Shown one piece after another: positions 13,901-25,900 of a DNA stretch of 64,000 nt; positions within the stretch are counted from its first letter, which is position 1, and each line of letters opens with the position of its first letter. The notes below the pieces were generated by a model. The model saw only the letters and a list, made by a program, of their open reading frames with translations. It was not told the DNA's origin and searched no databases. The position numbers were made by a program, and so were the translations under genes. Source of the DNA: Taeniopygia guttata (lineage: Eukaryota > Chordata > Aves > Passeriformes > Estrildidae); NCBI RefSeq assembly GCF_048771995.1, contig NC_133043.1, positions 9,256,501 through 9,320,500 on the forward strand, read 5' to 3'.

Positions 13901-16900
13901 ACATCTTCCTGCATGTGGTGGGTGTTGCTTTGCCGTGCAGTCCCACCCTGCCTCACCTGAAAGCTCTTTGGGTTTCCTGGCAAAGCATATCCCAGGGAGA
14001 TGTGTTCTGTTCTGTTCTGCCTGCACCACGCTCTCTTTCCAGCCACGGGGGATTCACTGGGACATCAGGCTGCACCAGGATGCTGTGCTGGCTTCTGCAG
14101 CACTGCCTGGCTTTTCAAAGGGATTCCCTGAGTGTGATACTCCTGACTGTGGATCCTGCTTTCTCACAGAAAAAGGAGGGGGTTGTTTTGCCCTTCAGGA
14201 TACCTGAATGTCCCTCCTCCCCTCCAGTGGGAACAGGGCTCCTTTGTAAGATGCTGCGAGAGTTCCTTTGGAGAGAGCATCAATAAACAAACCTTTCTTT
14301 GTAACGTGTCAGGTTGGGAGGCAGTGGGGAGGTGAAGGTTTGTACCTCTACCTGTCTGCAAGGCAGGGGTAAAAAACCAGGACTGCTCACAGCCCCTCCA
14401 AGGAGCCTCCCTCTCCAGATCTACAGCAGGTACCTGGGCTGAGCAAAGGAGGCAGAGCAGTTCAGCTCTGCAAGGTGGAAGTGCCCTCCACTATGAGGGA
14501 CATGCTCACCTCTCATCCCTCACCGTGTTTCTGTGAGTATGGAAGGTTCCTAATTGTCCTGGAGCATCCCAGATACCTTTCTCGGTGTCTGGTGTTGCCT
14601 CCAGTTTGGGAGGGAATGCACTGCCTTGCATCCATCCAGAGGGCCTAATCAGTTCCAGATAACTTGGTTTTGCATAAATAACTCAACAGAGGGGTGGGGT
14701 GTGCTCTCCCATCCCTCGCTTGAGCCACATCAGCAAGTCAGTGCCTTGCTGCCTGCAGAGCCTACAGATCTGCATGTCCCCTCTCCTCTGTAAGGGAGGA
14801 TCAGCAAAGCAAGGGCTTTGTAAAGGGGAAGAAAAGCAAGCCCCATGTCTCTGATCTGGAGCAAGTGGAAGGAGAAGAGACTCACCTTCTTCAGTTTCAT
14901 GTTGTCCAGGTGGAGTGTCTGCAGGTATCGCCCAAAGGACTGGAAGGCGTTGTCAGGGATGACCTCAATTGGGTTATGAGAAAGTTTCAGTTCCTCCAGC
15001 ACTCTCAGCTTACTCATTGCATTCACAGGGTAGCTGCTCAGCTGGTTCTTGTCCAGGTGGAGGACAGCAAGGTTTTCTACATCCTCCATGGCCCCAGGCA
15101 GGAGGTTGGTGAGGGAGTTATCGGAGAGGAAGAGCCAGCGCAGATCTTTAGCCCCATTGAAGACCCCTGGTTTCAGCTCCTGGATTTTATTGCTGCCCAA
15201 GTGCAGGATGAAGAGGTTGACAAGAGGGGAGAGGAGCCCTTTGGGTAGGTCTGGGATCTTGTTCTTGTCCAGGTACAGGTAGGTGAGATCAGAGAGATCA
15301 TCAAAGGCTCCTGGCTTTATGACACTGATCTGATTGTCGCTGAGATAGAGGTAGACCAGGCTCTTGAGCCCCCGGAAGGCTCCGGTGGAGATCTCCTTAA
15401 TCCGGGAGCTCTGGAGGTGCAGGGACACCAACTTCTTCATGTCACGGAAGCCGTTGGTGGGCAGGACGGGGAAGTTGTTCCTCTGCAGGTTGAGAAGCCG
15501 CGTCTGCTCGGGCACTTTGGGGATCTTCTTCAGCCCCACGTTGTCACAGATGACGTGCTGCAGGTCTCCGCCGTGGCAGTGGCAGCTGGGGGGACATGCC
15601 TGCATGGTGGGGACGAGACATGCCAGCAGGCTGAGGACACTGAGGAGGAAGCCTGACCCATTCATGGTCAGATCTGGAATTAAGTGTGGTGGGAAGAGAA
15701 GCGGGAGGAGGAGAGTGACGGGTGGGAGAGAGAGAGAGAGTAACCGGGTTTGCAGCATACTGAACACAGCCCTATTTATAATGTTATTAAAAAGCAAAAT
15801 CCCTTCCCACAAACCACAGGCAGCAGCCAGTTGGAAACAACTGGCTTTGGGAACTTACTGTGAGCTTAACCCCTTGGCACCAGGCAGAGGAGTGTCCATG
15901 GCCCTGCCTGGCCCTGCTGCTGAGCCATGTGCAGAGGCAGTTTTCATCTCTGGCGGAAAATAGGAGGCAAATACTCAGGAAGAACCGATGCAGACCTGCT
16001 CTGTGGAGAACCTCCCTGGTCCCTGCTCAGCAGGGCCCAGATTCATCTGCGGGGGGGGAAACAGCCTGGTTTGGTTGAACAGCATAGCAGGGAGCACTGC
16101 TGAGCTCCACAGCCACGTCCTGCTGGAGCTTCCATCGGGCTCTGGGGTCTGTTTAGCCTCAGCTGGTTTGGGGAGAAACGCCTGGTCTTGTTCTCACCCC
16201 CTGGTGGGGGGTGGCGTGCCTTTTTTCACTGATTCAAGAGGAGTTTGCCTAAACAGGGATTGGAGAAGGTGGCAGTTTACAGGGTCGTGCCAAAGGCCAG
16301 CAGCGCAGCAGTTGCTCTTGCAATGCAAAATTTTGGTTGAACACTTTCAGATCTAGGCTGCATTGAAGAGCTGGCCAGGAAAGGGAGTGGAAAAACAGTC
16401 TTAACTTCTACTGTGTCTTTTCACATGAACAGCTGAGGATAATATGGTCATGGTCAGGACATCTGGTGCCTTCCAGCAAGGGATGGGGCAGGGAAGTGGA
16501 GGGCTAGGCAGTGGTGTGGAGGGCGGTGGCAGTGCCTGTGGCTCTCGAGGCAGAGCTGTGGAAAGGGAAAAGCATTGGTATTGGTAAAGGGATGGAGAGC
16601 TAGCAAGACAAAAGAATCACTGCTGGAACTGGGAGTGGCATCTGCCTTGGCTCCTGTCTTAGGGTAGCAGTGGCAAAGGTGAATTAACACCACAAGGGAT
16701 GTCCCCTGCTCTCCCAATAAAGAGCTAAAGCAAAGCAGTTAAAAGCCCCGGCGCCTGCTTCTGTGAGTGTGAAGAGAGAGATCCAGGGGTTGCAGGGTGG
16801 GGTTTGGAATTGGAACATTTTGAACTGATTTCCAGCCAGTTCCTGGCTGCAGCAAACAGCTGAGAGCTGAGCATATAACTGTGAGCTTGTTGAGGTTTCT

Positions 16901-19900
16901 GCTCCTGAGGCTGGCTGCAGAGCCCCAGTGGAACCCGTGCAGAGGCGAGACGGGCTCAAGAAAGGGAGGGAATCCAGGGGCTGACTTAGGACACAGACTG
17001 GCTTATTCACTGGGATTTCTGGGTTTTTCCATTGTTGCAGTGAGGAATCAGCTGGCTCCGGAGCGTGTTATGCAAACGGCCTGGCAGCCCTGCTCTGGGC
17101 AGCAGCTGCCAGTCTGAGCAGTGTTTGCACTGCAGGACTAATTTGGGGGAGAATTCTGGAGCTTCTGGGGTGGGAATGTGGTTCTGGTGAGCCTGTGGCC
17201 AAACAATGATGTAATGTGGGAGCTTGGTGCAAACCAGGCCATGCCAGGCCTTCAGTGTTTGTCAGCCCTGGGATGTGATGCCATGGGGCAGCTCACCTCA
17301 GCAGCAGAGCTTCTCACCTCTGGAGAGGTGGTCTGACCTTGAGAGCTCCATGCTCCTGCTGGAGGACCTTTGGGTACTGTGGGATTTAAAACTCTTTGGT
17401 CAAAACAATGGTATTTTGGCTTATGCCTGGTTCAGTAGGCACCACAATGGTCATGCACGTGCTTTTCTCTCTGGAGAAGCTCGTTGAGTGCCTTGGTCAG
17501 GATGTTTGTGACAGAGAAGCAAGAGATAGACAGAACCTTCCGTGTTTTCCTTCTTTGCCTCTTCAGTTTGCTGTTCCGTGATCCTGAGAGTGCCCCTGAG
17601 TGTGCACTGCTCATAAATCTCAGGCAGGGAGCTGGGGGAATGATTGGAAAAGACAAAAAATTACCTCTAAAGCATCATCTTCTATCTATTAATTGATTTT
17701 ATAATTTACTCTCTGAGCAGGTTCAACCACTTTAACTTTCACTGTAACACTTTGATTAACAATTCCTGCAGTTATGTTACTCTGTGCAAAAGCAAGTGGT
17801 GGGTGATATTTAAAACCCTGCCTGTTTCCGCTGGACACTGAATCTGGGGACTGAATCTGTGCCCCTTCACTGAGAGTCTGGTACTTGGATTTCCCATCCC
17901 CTTGCAAAAAAAAAAAAAGTCATCTAACAGCTTACTGCTTCTGCAGAGATTTTGGCCAGTGTGGGTCAAGTTGGAGCAAAAAGCTGGTGAGGACCTTGCA
18001 AACCCCATCCATAAATACATCCTACCCCTCTGTATTTCTGGAACAAGACTCTTTTCAAAGGTTAAACTGCTCAAACCTCCTTCTCTTTCTTCCTCTCAGG
18101 ATAAAATTCACTTTCTTCCACCCTTTATCTGTTTGCTGGCTGACAGTGCAGATCTGGGGGGACAGAGACACTCCCTGCAGGGATGGGTGTGCTGTGGCTG
18201 TGGACACCAGTGAGGTGTAGCTTCCATGTGAAAATGCTGGGATATAGCTGCCCCCATGCTGGTGTGAGGTGGGAAGCTGTCCCTGCTTCAGCGCTCCTGC
18301 CAGTCCTGATCCTGAAGTACAGTTCAGGTGGATGCCAGGTTATTATTGGTGCCACAGTGGAGCAGCAAGAGGGAAAAGGTGTCTGCTCCTCAGATCCATT
18401 TCTCCAGACTCTAAAGGTGAATAAAAGGAAGTTCTTTCCTTTAGTATTTTTTGATTTCCTTGCCTCGGCAAGCACATTCCTGTGGTGGGAGCTGTTTGGC
18501 ATCTGCCACAGCTGGCACCTCTCCCCTGCCTCCAGGCTGTTTGTGTTTTGAGCTGCTCACTGGATGGCTCTGCTCTTCCCACACGGGTTTTGCAGCCCTC
18601 AGCTGGCCAGCAAATGTCCAGCCATCCTCAAGAGCCTGCCTGGGTCCCACTCGTGGGTGGTTTGCAGTCTGCAGGTGACAATGGGGCAGTGTTGGTGTCC
18701 CTGTGCCACAGTCAAGGAGAGCTGAGTCCTGGCCAGCTCCTGCCTCACACATCCCCTGGGACCAGCACTGCAAGGACATTGCAGAAGAGGCAGGATTATC
18801 CTGCCACCTCTCCTTCTTAATTGATTAACAGTTCTGCAAACTTTCCTGGTGATTTGCAGATGCTGGACTCCCCTTCTCTCCTTCTTTGAGGCATTGTGGG
18901 CTAAGCAAATAAATACAGTTTTTGAAGCAATATAAATATAGATTTGGGGTGTTTATTTGATGCTGCAGGTCTGACCTGGTTTGGTACAATACTGGAGATG
19001 GTTTAATCTTTATTTTTGTAAGTATGAACAGTTCTGGCTTATCAAGACAGCTCCATAGTTAAAATAGTCCATTGCTCTTTTAAGCCTGTTCTGTAGCTTT
19101 TAGGGCTCCAGATCTGGTTTCCTTTGACAATGCAGACTTGCAATCACCTCCTTGGAGTGGCACCAGTGTGGCTGGCCGTGGGGTGCAGCCCTCCTCATTT
19201 TGGCTGAGGATGGGGGTCAGGCAGTTCTGGGGCTGTCCTGGAGCTCTTGTGGAGCTGAGCCCCTGGCACTGGGTGCTGGGCTGGGAGAAGGTGCAAGTTC
19301 AGCAGTGTCCCATGGATTTGTCCCAAGGGCACAGTACACTCCAGACAGTGTTTGAGGAGCTGTGGTGGGTGGGCAAAGGGGAGTCCCAGAGGCTTTCCTG
19401 GGTTTCCCTCTCTTCCAGGCAGCTCCTGTCCCAGCAGTACCATCCAGGGCTCTGAGTTCAGACCTGAATTGTCATTTTTATTTTAAATTCTTTGACGAGT
19501 CCCCATACTCCAGTGTGGGGGCTGCTTGTTGGGCTGGAGGTGGTGATGGTGGGTCTACCTCCTTCCTTCTGATGGTTTTCTTCCACTGTTACATGGCCTC
19601 CACCCATTGATCTGCTGCCAGTTTGGCTCCCCATTGATGTCCACCCACCCTTCCCTTCTGCTGATTCCAGCAGCTGCTGGATGAGGCTCTTGGCCTCTCC
19701 AGTGAAGCTCACCCAGCCCTTACAGCCTCTCCCAGCCCTGCTGTGTCCACCCTGTGAGGCACCAGATGTTCCCTAGCATCTCCCTGCTCTGGCCAGGGCT
19801 CTTGTCCTGGTTTGCAGAGCCTTCTTCCCTTGTGGAGCCCCACTGATCCATGCAAGGCTTCTGACTTGCCCAAATGTTCCCCAGCCATTAGTCCCCTCTG

Positions 19901-22900
19901 TTCTCAAAGTGGAAAATGTGGTGACAACATTTCTGCTTGTCCTTGGCCTCCTCATCCCACCCCACCTTGTTTTGGGGAGGACCTGATGAGTAGATGCTTT
20001 CTGTAGCTGTGGAAATGGACTGTGAGAACATTTAAAATGCTTCATGGATGCAACATGATTCCTGACTTCCAGCCATGTGTTTGGTCAGAGCTGAGCTCTC
20101 CAAATCCATAAAACCTCCAAAACCTTTGCTCCTAGATTTTTGCTGAATTTCCTTCTCCAATAGCTTTGAGCATCCCGATACCCCCAAACCATTGGTTTTC
20201 TACCTTCACATGACACTTTGTACATTTCCTCTCACTTTTTCATTTTAATTTCACTTTTCCCAAATGCATTGGCATCAGCATTAGGGAGGATGGAGTTAAT
20301 TGCACGGCAAAGACCTTTTATGGCCCTGTGGATAAACCAGTAACTGCCCATGTCGTTGCTGGTTGCCACTGGGCAGCACTTCTGCACTGCTGGCAGGAAA
20401 GGGGAAGCTCTTCCAAGCCTCAAGGCTTCTGCTTGGCCTGGAGAGAAGAGAGGCAGCTTTAACTCAAGACCAGCAGCCTGTCCTCACTGGGCAGTCACAG
20501 GAGATTCATTCCCAGTCTCAGCCTGGGCACTCTGGGTTGTCCTTTTGGTCTCCTCCTGCAGCAAAGCCATTGCATGCCACAGCACAAAGAAGGTGCTTTG
20601 GGCACCTAATATTTCTGGGTTCTCTTTTAACCCAAACTGGGACTGTCTGGCAGCTCTCTTGGTGGAGAGATGTCAGCAGGGTGGTCACCCTTGGAGATTT
20701 GTGCTGCGAGACCTGTTTGTTTGTGTCCTGATGTTTTTGACACAAAGATGGTACTGTTGCTGGGGAAGGAAGTGAGATCTCAATGTGCACAGGCTGGATG
20801 CGATCAGAAGTTGTTTTTTTGCAGCAGCAAAGTTGACCTGAAGGTTCAGGAATATTCCAGTATGATTTGGGATAGTGGGATATCTCTAAAGCAAGGAGAT
20901 ACATGTCCCCAGGGGACAGAAAAGTTTAGAGTGATCTTGGCAGTGAGCAGGGGAAGGGCAGGGGAGATGGCAGTGAGTGAGGGAAGGTTCTTGCTCAGTT
21001 AAGAATGATTTGGAGCTGGCTGTGATGGGAAGGGCTGGGCTTGACTCAGGTGGAGATATCCAAGACAGACGTGGGTTTAGGGATAATTAGATTGATCCAG
21101 CACTGAGAGGGGTTCAAAGGGCCTCTCAGAGGTGCCTGAACACACCTCTTGGGTTGCCAGTCTGCTTTCTGTTGTTCATGTGCCCTCTCTGAAGTCTGAA
21201 AATCCCTATTATTTCACAGTCAATTTGCTGCTGTTTTCCCAAGGCCAATATTGTCTCCAGCAAAGCTCAATTTCTGTAGGCTTTAGTTTGGCAGTTCAAG
21301 CCCTGCCACCATCATCCTCCAGCATGGCACAAGTGGAGGGTGGTGACGAGGAGGACGAAGATCCTCCCTGAGCAGTGCTCAGGTCCGGGGTAGGGTGTCC
21401 TCCAAGGAACTCAGGCTTTTCTGCAGCCCTGACCTTCTGCTCCAGTCCCACCCAGTATAACCCACTTGGGCTACTGGTGGTTAAAGCCCCAGCCTTTTCC
21501 TGACAGCCGCTCACAGCAGATGAATGGGGAGGACACTGGGTGTTTTTATTGCTGTCGAATGCCAGGGAAAACCAAGGAGCAGAGGGCTGATGTGGCTTCT
21601 TCCAAGTTACACAGTAAATAAGCAGCAGAGTTGGGAAAAACCCAGGGTCTTCAGCGTCCCCACAGTCCCCACCAGATCAGCCTGCCTCCCAAATGTTTAC
21701 TAAAGAGACTGGAGTCTGATTGTTTTTACTTTATTTTTAATTTTTAGACACTTCCCTCTTCAGGCTGTTTGCCTGTTCCACAGTGACCAGTATTTGAACA
21801 GCACTAGCAGGAAATGTTTGGGAAATATGCTTTAAAAAACACAGTTCTGCTAAGATGTTCTTTTTATTCCTGGTTTATACAGAGGCTTGGGATTCACAAA
21901 GAATGAATCTCTTGTTGGTAGGAGCAAGTTAGGCAGCAGTTTGTTTTGGAGCTGTCTTTGTCATCACTGAGGGTGGGTCTGATCTGGGTGTTGGGGGGTC
22001 ATTTGTGGTCCTACAGTAAAAAAAGGCTTTGTGGTCAATTATATTTTGTATTCTTGTAGCTCCTCTTGAAGCCAAAGGTCCAAGCTGGAATCTTTGCCTC
22101 TGGAAAGCTCTGCTTTGACACCACATACAGCTCCAGTGGAAATTATGGAGCTGATGCTGAAATTATTGGGTGAGGTTTTCTGGACCGAATTACACCAGAT
22201 GACAAGGCTGAATGATGTTAAGTGTCCCCTTGGGTCACCATGGCTAGGAATCTTCATGGATATCTCCAAGTTGAAATTGGTGTGTGGAGTTTTGTGGAAG
22301 TGTTGTTTTGCCTGCTGCTGACAATGGACATGTGGGATGGTCCACGTGTCAGAAGAGGGTTGGGAAGACAGCTGTGCTGTCACAAGCATTTGCTTCATCC
22401 CCTGCCTCCATCCCAGGAATGCAGCTGTGGACAACCATCCTAAGAGGGGGATAACATCTTGGAGAAGTCTGGAGCACATCCTGGTATCTGGCTGCAGAGT
22501 GACGTGCTGGTGCAGGCAAGGGAAGCAGCAGTTAGATGAGGGGCTGGAGGTTCAGAGCTGTGTTACCCTCTGACCAGCTGGGAAGCCATTTCTGAGGGTG
22601 TGAGGGTGTTGATGGGGACAAGCCACAGGCCAAGGCATCAGTAGCTGGTGTTTGGGGTATAGGGCACAGTGCTGGGCATGTGGAGGAGCCTGGTGAGCCA
22701 CAGCACCCACAGCACCATCCTGCCAGGGAGCTGCCTACTCCTGCATCCAATTAAACTGCTGCAGCAACCTGGAGAGGCAGCAAGGATTGACTCAGGGCTT
22801 GGCTGGGATCCTGGGACCCACACTGCAATTCATCCAGCGGAATAAAACAAAAAAACAAAGGCACTGGGATTTTTAATAAGTGTTTAAGGTCTTGGATTTG

Positions 22901-25900
22901 GGTCTGGTCAGTCATTTGATGCAGCCACAGGATTCGTATTAGTGTGTGGGAGAGAAATCCAGTCTGAGCATGAGACGCTGTGGGTTTGCACCCAGCTGGG
23001 GAGTTGTCCTTGTGTCTGGGAGCAGAAGCCTATTCACAGTTGTTCCTTGGGGGCTGCCAGGCTCCGAGCAGAGCAGTTTGCACCAGATGGTCCCTGCAGC
23101 ATCCTGGGGAAGTTCTTCTCCAGATTCCTGGATAAAGGCAGGCTCCAGCTTGGATTCATGCTGACCCTGGTGCAGTCAACAAGAGCATCAGCCGTTGTGA
23201 CAGACTGTGCCCAACATGAGATCCTCCAGCAGCTCCAAGCAGGGGAAAGAGCCAAGTGCTGCAGTGTTATTACACACTGTTGTACCCCATACCAGTGTTG
23301 TGTTCAGCTCATTCACAGTATTTTCATCCTTGTTCACATGCTGCATCATAGTCCTTTGCCAAGCTCCACATTAATTTGGGGCACAGTGCCTGGAGCTGGG
23401 TGAGCACCATGCCCAAGCCATGCCCACGTAGGCACACCTGGGAAGGAACTGAGCAGATCTGGGTGCCAGGGCAGTCTGGGGGTCAGAGCTGCTCATGTGT
23501 CAGTCTGGAGAGCTGCAGGAGAAATGAGGAAATACTTCCCACATCAGCCCTTTCACAGCCATGCTCTCCCAGCAAAGCAGCCACAGTTGACATTACTGGG
23601 ATGGCATTACTCTGAGTGGGTCAGAGACACCAGAGCGGTGCTCCAGCAGCTCCCACTGCTGAAACACAGCTCCCAGCAGCTAGAGATGGAGCAGCAATCC
23701 CAGTGATGGTGCTGTTGGTGCAGCTCAGAGCTGCCCAGGGCAGCTCCTGCTACCTCAGCCTGGCCACTGAGCTGGGCATAAAGCACTGGAATTTTCCTCT
23801 GAGGAGAAGTGACCTTCAGCTGAGGTGGCTCAGAGCCTGCCATCGGGATTAGCTGTGAAGGAGGTTTAGCAGCAAGAAGCTTTTGTACTGCTGTGAGGCT
23901 CTGGGTCTGTAAGGGCAGCTGTGCCAAGTGTTGAGCAGCCTCGTGATGCCCTTACAAGGATTACGGGGGCTGATGTCTGCAAAAGGATCTGCAGCAAGCA
24001 GCCATGCTGCAGGACACGCTGTCTGCCACACAGGTCTGCTGCTGGCTCCAGGGTTCTCCCAAAGTGATGCCCTGTTCCCTGAGCTGCTAGAGATGCAAGG
24101 TGAACTCAGTACCGGCTACAAGGGCACCAAGGCAAAGTCGGTGTCTGCAGAGGTGGTACAGGACAGGGCTTGGAGAAGCAAGGGTTGAAAAAGAGGATGG
24201 CAAGCCCTGGAGTCCTCCAAGAACAGCAGTTAGGGTGTCAAAAGTGCGTGACACCCCAAGTGTTGTGGGTGATGTGGGAAACAGGGACATTTCTCTCTCT
24301 CAGGATTTTTCATAGAGGTGCACAGAGAGAAAAAAAGAGAAAACAATTCCTATTTCTGCTCCTTGTTTTCCCATGTGGAATGTGTTTGGAGAATTGTTTC
24401 CCTGGGGTGAGTGCTTGGTTGGATTCTGGTGAGGATTGTTTGAGTCTGATGGCCAATCCAACCCACCTGGGGCTGGACTCTTGACAGAGTCACAAGTTGT
24501 GAGTGAGATATGGCAGTTAAAGTAGGTTTGTAGTTTTAGTACCTTCCTTTATATAGCATATTAATGTATTATAGCATAGTTATAATAAAGAAATCATTCA
24601 GCCTTCTGAACTGAGTCGGACATCATCATTTCTTCCCACTGGGTTCGCCTGCATTTACAATATGGTGGGGTCAGGAGCACTGTGAGGGAGATGAAGGCCG
24701 TGTCAGGCAGGTGCAGAGATGCTTTTAGCTTCTGTTTCTCCAAGACTCTCTGGCAGAAGTGTCTGGAGGGCCCCATCCACAGCCAGCAGGGCAGGACTGG
24801 CTGTCACCTGAGTGGCTTGGGAGAACATCCTCCTCACACCCCACCTGCAGTCATGACCAGCTTTGTCTTTCCTGTGTCTGAAGCTGTGTGGTCCCCTTTC
24901 CCCTTGAGACACATTTCCTCTCCTGTGTTTGCAGGTTGCCTATGGGACCACAGAAAACAGCCCTGTCACCTTCATGGGGTTCCCCAATGACAACATGGAC
25001 CAGAAAACTGAGACAGTGGGATACATCTTTCCCCACACAGAGGTGACCATGACCCTTCCCACGGGCTCCAGGTGCTCTGCCAGCAGCAGACCTCACTCCA
25101 TCCTCCCTGTCTGGGGCTGATGTCCAACTAAGCCCTTCTTCTCTTCCAGGCAAAAATTGAGGATCCAGAAACGGGGCAGTCTGTGCCTCTGAACGCTCCA
25201 GGGGAGCTTCAGATCCGTGGCTACTGCGTCATGCTGGGCTACTGGAATGACCCTGCCAAGACAAGTGACGTGATCACTGCTGAGAGGTGGTACAAGACAG
25301 GGTGAGTCTCACAGCTTCTCCCAGATGGTCCCACAGGGTGGCACTGGCTGAGGAGGCGTGGGTGTGTATAGGAGTGCTTGGCTGGGATTTCCAAAGTAGA
25401 GAAAACTGTCCCAGTTTATCCCTCTGATCTGTCTGTGACACTTCAGAACTGCTTTTAGCAGAGAGACCTCAGTGCTGAGTGTCCCTGCAGAGGGGGATTG
25501 TCACTGGCCACTTGTGCATGGAGGGATTGGGGGGGTACAGGGCAGGCCAGGCATTGCCTCCCCACTGAATCCTGGTGTTTGTGTGGCTGCTGCCAGTTTC
25601 TGTAAGAGGAGCTCTTTGATCTCTTCCATGTGCTCAGGTGGCACCTCAGCCATTATCCTCTGGCACCACCCTGGCTGGGTGGGAGCATCAGCCATGCTCC
25701 CACCCAGCTGGGACAGGACTAGAAGGGTGCTGTCATTGCAGGGACCTCGCCACCCTGAACGAGCATGGCTACTGCAGAATTATAGGGCGTTGCAAGGACA
25801 TGATTATTCGGGGAGGAGAGAACATCTATCCATCAGAACTTGAGCAGTTCCTCCACACCCATCCCAAGGTTGAGGAGGTCCAGGTGAGTGGGAGGAGGTG

